DNA from: Liolophura sinensis
Taxonomy: Eukaryota; Mollusca; Polyplacophora; Chitonida; Chitonidae
Direction: 5' to 3'
Assembly (NCBI RefSeq): GCF_032854445.1
Contig: NC_088301.1
Span: forward strand, 45,565,116-45,629,115
DNA: 64,000 nucleotides
Within the stretch, counting starts at the first letter, position 1. Every line of letters starts with the position of its first letter. Positions 60,801 through 64,000 of this stretch are shown here, piece after piece. The notes beneath the pieces are model-generated. The model ran no database searches. It was given only the letters and a program-made list of their open reading frames with translations, and was not told the DNA's origin. The position numbers and the translations under genes are program-made.

Positions 60801-61044
60801 ATCTAACAAAAATTGAATTTTATTTCTTATAGTGAAACCGCTAGAATTTAATATATCGGCTTTACAAGAGAAAATCTTTTACCAAGCAGAGCCAGGGAAA
60901 GATTGTCCTAGTTTGCTTTATCGCTTTCCATTTGAGTGCACACTACCCCAGTTTACATATGTGGCGAAAAAGCCAAATGACAAATATACTTACCATAGAT
61001 GTGGCCACGAGGCCAAAAAGGCAGATGGCTACCAGAACCTTCAT
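57885..61044 (-). CDS. Small secreted cysteine-rich protein, four exons
   Basis: Coding exons 61044-60994, 59868-59748, 59456-59352 and 57946-57885 total 339 nt, or 112 residues plus stop. Exon 1 is a textbook signal peptide (MKVLVAICLFGLVATSM) ending at ATG|GTAAGT in phase 0. Exon 2 gives ECVISEDCNNHDGRALCYNQ and ECHRDVPCNKDNDC. Exon 3 carries HPECYDVQEVKRAPGYGTC. Exon 4 ends DDVAALEDFQS-stop. The mature protein has eight cysteines, enough for four disulphides, and no membrane helix. Phases agree at each junction (0, 1, 1). I do not recognise the family; the spacing is that of a small disulphide-rich secreted module, and no function is claimed. The chosen ATG is the one that starts the signal peptide; the frame is open a little upstream. 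Confidence 0.75.
58080..58376 (-). other. Open frame inside intron 3 of the cysteine-rich gene
   Basis: A 98-codon frame with five cysteines. I could not find an acceptor and donor that would include it in phase, so I leave it as intronic. It is the best place to look for an alternative exon. Confidence 0.2.
58732..58945 (-). repeat. SINE family 1, near full length, in intron 3 of the cysteine-rich gene
   Basis: TTGATTGGTGTTTTACGCCG, CTTATACGATGGCGGCGAGT, GGTGGGAGGAAACCG and CATCCGCAGGTTGCTGCCAG, then the inverse head with AGCTGGACTTTAACTCACAG (B box) and GTTGTTGAGCCACGC (A-box region). Same sense as the host gene. Confidence 0.85.
60416..60535. repeat. About 19-21-bp minisatellite, six copies
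   Basis: Imperfect copies of AAATGGTCAAACGTAACCAG with GTG or T between them, in intron 1 of the cysteine-rich gene. Confidence 0.85.
60640..60745 (+). repeat. Dispersed repeat family A, copy
   Basis: CAGTCTGGTTTTACTCTCTA, TGCATGCTGTAGTGCTCTTT and the preceding TAGCTGCCTTCAACTGTCAC match 29695-29760 and 47165-47250 in order. Confidence 0.4.
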
Positions 61045-63559
61045 CCTGTCGCTGTTGAGTGTAGTGAGCTTCTCTCGCGAATGTCTGGTGCATCGGTCCG
61101 TTGGGCTTTTTTGTCTGTAATTAATTACATATCTACTAATCACAGGCCATTACTGTGTCGGGTCAGGCCAACGAAATACCCGCTGTTGTCAAAGACACTA
61201 CTGTCAATGAACGGTTAACATGTAATGAGTCATACTGTCAATTACATTGTCATGACCTTGGGGATACATCACTGAGTATAAAAGTCCCTAAAACTACACC
61301 TTGTATCGCAGATGAATACTAAATATTACACGTTTATTTTAAGTATATGCATTTATCAGATAATTTTCTATAACCTTTTTATACTGACATAGCTTTAAGT
61401 TTTACTATATTTTCCTTTTGTCATTTTATACTTATCGCTAGATCTTCTATGAGGTAAAACATAAGATACATGTATAAAAATTTTCGATTCCGTTTTAGAT
61501 ATCCCCCGCACAGGGTGTTTCATACTGAAACAACATTTATGAAAACACCAAAGTTTTGCTCCCTTATGATGCACATGATAACATCGAGACTTGTCCAGTC
61601 ATTGGGCCAGTGATATGGTTTTCTGTAAGAATAAATGGGTAGCAATTTTCTGCCAATCAGCCGATTATTTCGCTTTTCCATCAAACCATCGGCGCTGCTT
61701 TTGCCGCGGTTTTGTGATGTCTAGAATGACCTTGACTTTTCATTAACCTGTAGGTAATGGTGATATTTGTGGCAAACAAACTTGACATTTATATTCGTCA
61801 GCTGATGCATCTGGAAAACGTATACTTATCAAGCTGGCAAAAAATACAGACGCATCTTCGGACTTTAATGATATTATGGGGATATCGAGTGTATTCCTGA
61901 GAAAAAAAGAACTTGAAACGAATAGAGGATGCAGCAGCTAATAGATACATACAATGCTGTTACCTTAAACAAGGCAAAATAATAGCTGGCTGATGTTGGT
62001 AGATGAATTATATTACAGCGTATCATATATACTTGCCGAAGGAATGTGTCTAAAAAAAACATCACTTCACAAGGTGCAAAGCGTCACTGTTTTCTTTTCT
62101 TTACAACGTTAAAACATAGTAGATTGCATTAGTTAACAGTTATACAGGTTGAAGAACAGGTTGTCCTTACACAGAGAAGAGCCGCAGAAAAGATTCTGAT
62201 TCTATGCTCGAGATTCAATGTGGTGTTTATCATCGTGTCTCCTTAACACGATATAGTATAATGCTACATGACTTGAACGCCATGCGGAAGACAACGCCCT
62301 ATCCTGTCACTGTACTATGACACTGGTTTTGGATGATTTTGACTTAACGTCTCTAAAGCAATATTGTAGCCCTGAAAACAGGGTTTTTAGGAATGATGCG
62401 GTTATGGCTTGAACGTCTCTCCCGCTTACTGTATACTCCCGTTTCTACTTTCGGCTACCTTAGCGTGGACATATATAAATAATTAGTGGTCTCAGATTTA
62501 TCATAAGCTTAATGTACCATTATCTATCTACCATCCTTTGTTGTGTTCATTATTTGTTCCATGTGGGTCTCCATTTAGCAGGGATAGGTATGATAATGTT
62601 TAAATTAGGACCCTCTAAGTTTCAATGAACGGACCAAATTATATTATTAGAATAGCAAATACATTGTAATTACTAATACTAATACAAAACTACTATTAAC
62701 ATACTGTGCCACCTATAAATTACTTGAACCTCATCCGGTGGTTGAGCACGTTTTTATCTAATATCTCATAAAACTGCCCGTCGATAAATACCTGACCTCC
62801 AGTTTATCAACTGTCGTTGTCGTTAATATCATAAATAACTTACTAGACAAACAAATATTTGTCGAATTCCGACGAAGTTTGAATTACCCGGAGATAACCG
62901 AGGGTCAGAGGGAATAATGATTATAGCATTATATACGAACACTTATAGTAAGGTCAAGGATAAAAAGTATATCTGCAATTTTTGTTTCCACTCATAAGCA
63001 TCACGCTGAACCTGACTGTTCAACAAATGAATTTGTAAATACTGTTGTGGACATTGATTAAAGTCATTTCGCCCAGAGGGTTTTAGTGATGCTCTACCAA
63101 TATGCAACTTCCTATAAAGCTCTGTATTTTGTATTCACCAAACTTTATAACGTTAAATGACCAAGGATTCCTCTCACATCGATTGTATGATAAGAGAAAT
63201 AAGTTTACTATACTGTTATAAAGATATTGTTAGCTAGTCATTTATGATTGGAAATCCCCCCCCCCCCCCCCCCCCAACACTCCCCCCCACCAGAAAGCCC
63301 TTCATATGAATTGGCATATGTATAGCTGCATATGAAATAGCGTATACTAAAAATCAACAATTTCAATCTATACGTCATAAACTTTCTGCTGAAACTTTAA
63401 GTCAATTCTTGGCTGTCTAACGCCTCCATTAATTGTTTTCTTATGCCAGCCATTATGCAACTTACAGTCACGGCGTTTATACACCTTATATGTGCGGGGG
63501 GAGGATCTGTGGGGCTGTATACGTCGTTAGTATTTATAATTCCGGTGGGCTAGTGGTCG

Positions 63560-63560
<1 letters not shown>
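61045..63560. other. Intergenic, no gene seen
   Basis: A TATA-box-like GAGTATAAAAGTCCC on the plus strand at about 61274 has no exon that I can link to it. Contains the C-rich tract described below. Confidence 0.4.
63257..63291. repeat. Poly-C tract
   Basis: About 19 consecutive C, then AACACT and a further run of seven C. The minus strand is a G-quadruplex candidate. Confidence 0.9.

Positions 63561-63626
<66 letters not shown>
63561..63626. repeat. (AT)n microsatellite
   Basis: About 31 TA units in an uninterrupted run. Confidence 0.97.
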
Positions 63627-63627
<1 letters not shown>

Positions 63628-64000
63628 GACGCAGTTTTAATTAATCATGTACTAGGTTTATATGAACAATTGCAACAAATGCGAAACTAAGATACCTTTA
63701 TGCATTTTCTTGCTTTATATAGCACAATGACGTGTATAAAATACAAATATGGACCTTTCCTTTCATAAACATAAAATGTGATGGACTATACATACAGAAT
63801 GGATCTCATTGGATATTATATACCTCCGACATCGTTATTATTTCTTCTCTTCGTTAAAATTCTATATATGGTTTTTAAAAAATGGTATGCTAATTTTATT
63901 GATGAAACTTGTTTATGGGAATTTCGATATTGTTTTACCGGTGACTTAGATATCATGCACTAACTATTTATGGGAATGTTACAATGCATATATTTGTGCA
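63627..64000. other. AT-rich right edge, nothing recognised
   Basis: A 61-codon plus-strand frame (63778-63963) is rich in Tyr, Phe and Leu as AT-rich noncoding DNA would be, and has no domain. Confidence 0.3.

Noticed and set aside
61274..61288. TATA box TATAAAAG on the plus strand upstream of the cysteine-rich gene
   Set aside because: It is on the wrong strand for that gene, and no plus-strand exon follows.

Overview
The window looks like nuclear DNA of a lophotrochozoan animal, most likely a mollusc. It is AT-rich and intron-rich, with short exons bounded by GT/AG sites. It carries many microsatellites and minisatellites, and several copies of tRNA-derived SINEs whose conserved central block (GGTTTTACGCCGT... 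on one strand, GGCGTAAAACACC plus an (AAAT)n tail on the other) is of a type I associate with molluscs. The species cannot be named from the sequence.

Layout. 1-2490: a 33-bp minisatellite cut by the left edge. 3225-9660: a satellite region built on a 47-bp monomer, with decayed monomers outside and a homogenised 94-bp dimer core at 7560-9310. 9660-31600: almost gene-free DNA with dispersed repeats, a 62-bp minisatellite (18240-18900), SINE copies, (AT)n tracts and, at 26881-27600, two probable exons of an unrecognised minus-strand gene. 31620-32230: remnant of a LINE reverse-transcriptase C-terminus. 35103-54377 (minus strand): one large gene of 33 reconstructed coding exons. 57885-61044 (minus strand): a four-exon gene for a small secreted cysteine-rich protein. 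61050-64000: no gene seen.

The central result is the large gene. Joined by hand, its exons keep frame from signal peptide to stop (about 1,650 residues): signal peptide, LamG, LamG, EGF, fibrinogen-C-like domain, LamG, EGF, LamG, linker, five Ig domains, one membrane helix, short cytoplasmic tail. The order of the first part is that of contactin-associated proteins (Caspr/CNTNAP, neurexin IV), but the N-terminal discoidin domain is absent, and five Ig domains replace the usual juxtamembrane region. Caspr proteins work with Ig-family partners (contactins), so this looks like a fusion of a receptor with the domain type of its partner. The intron positions in the Ig domains suggest that a two-Ig cassette was duplicated. 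All exon boundaries are by-eye inferences from splice sites, phase continuity and domain motifs; there are no transcript data.
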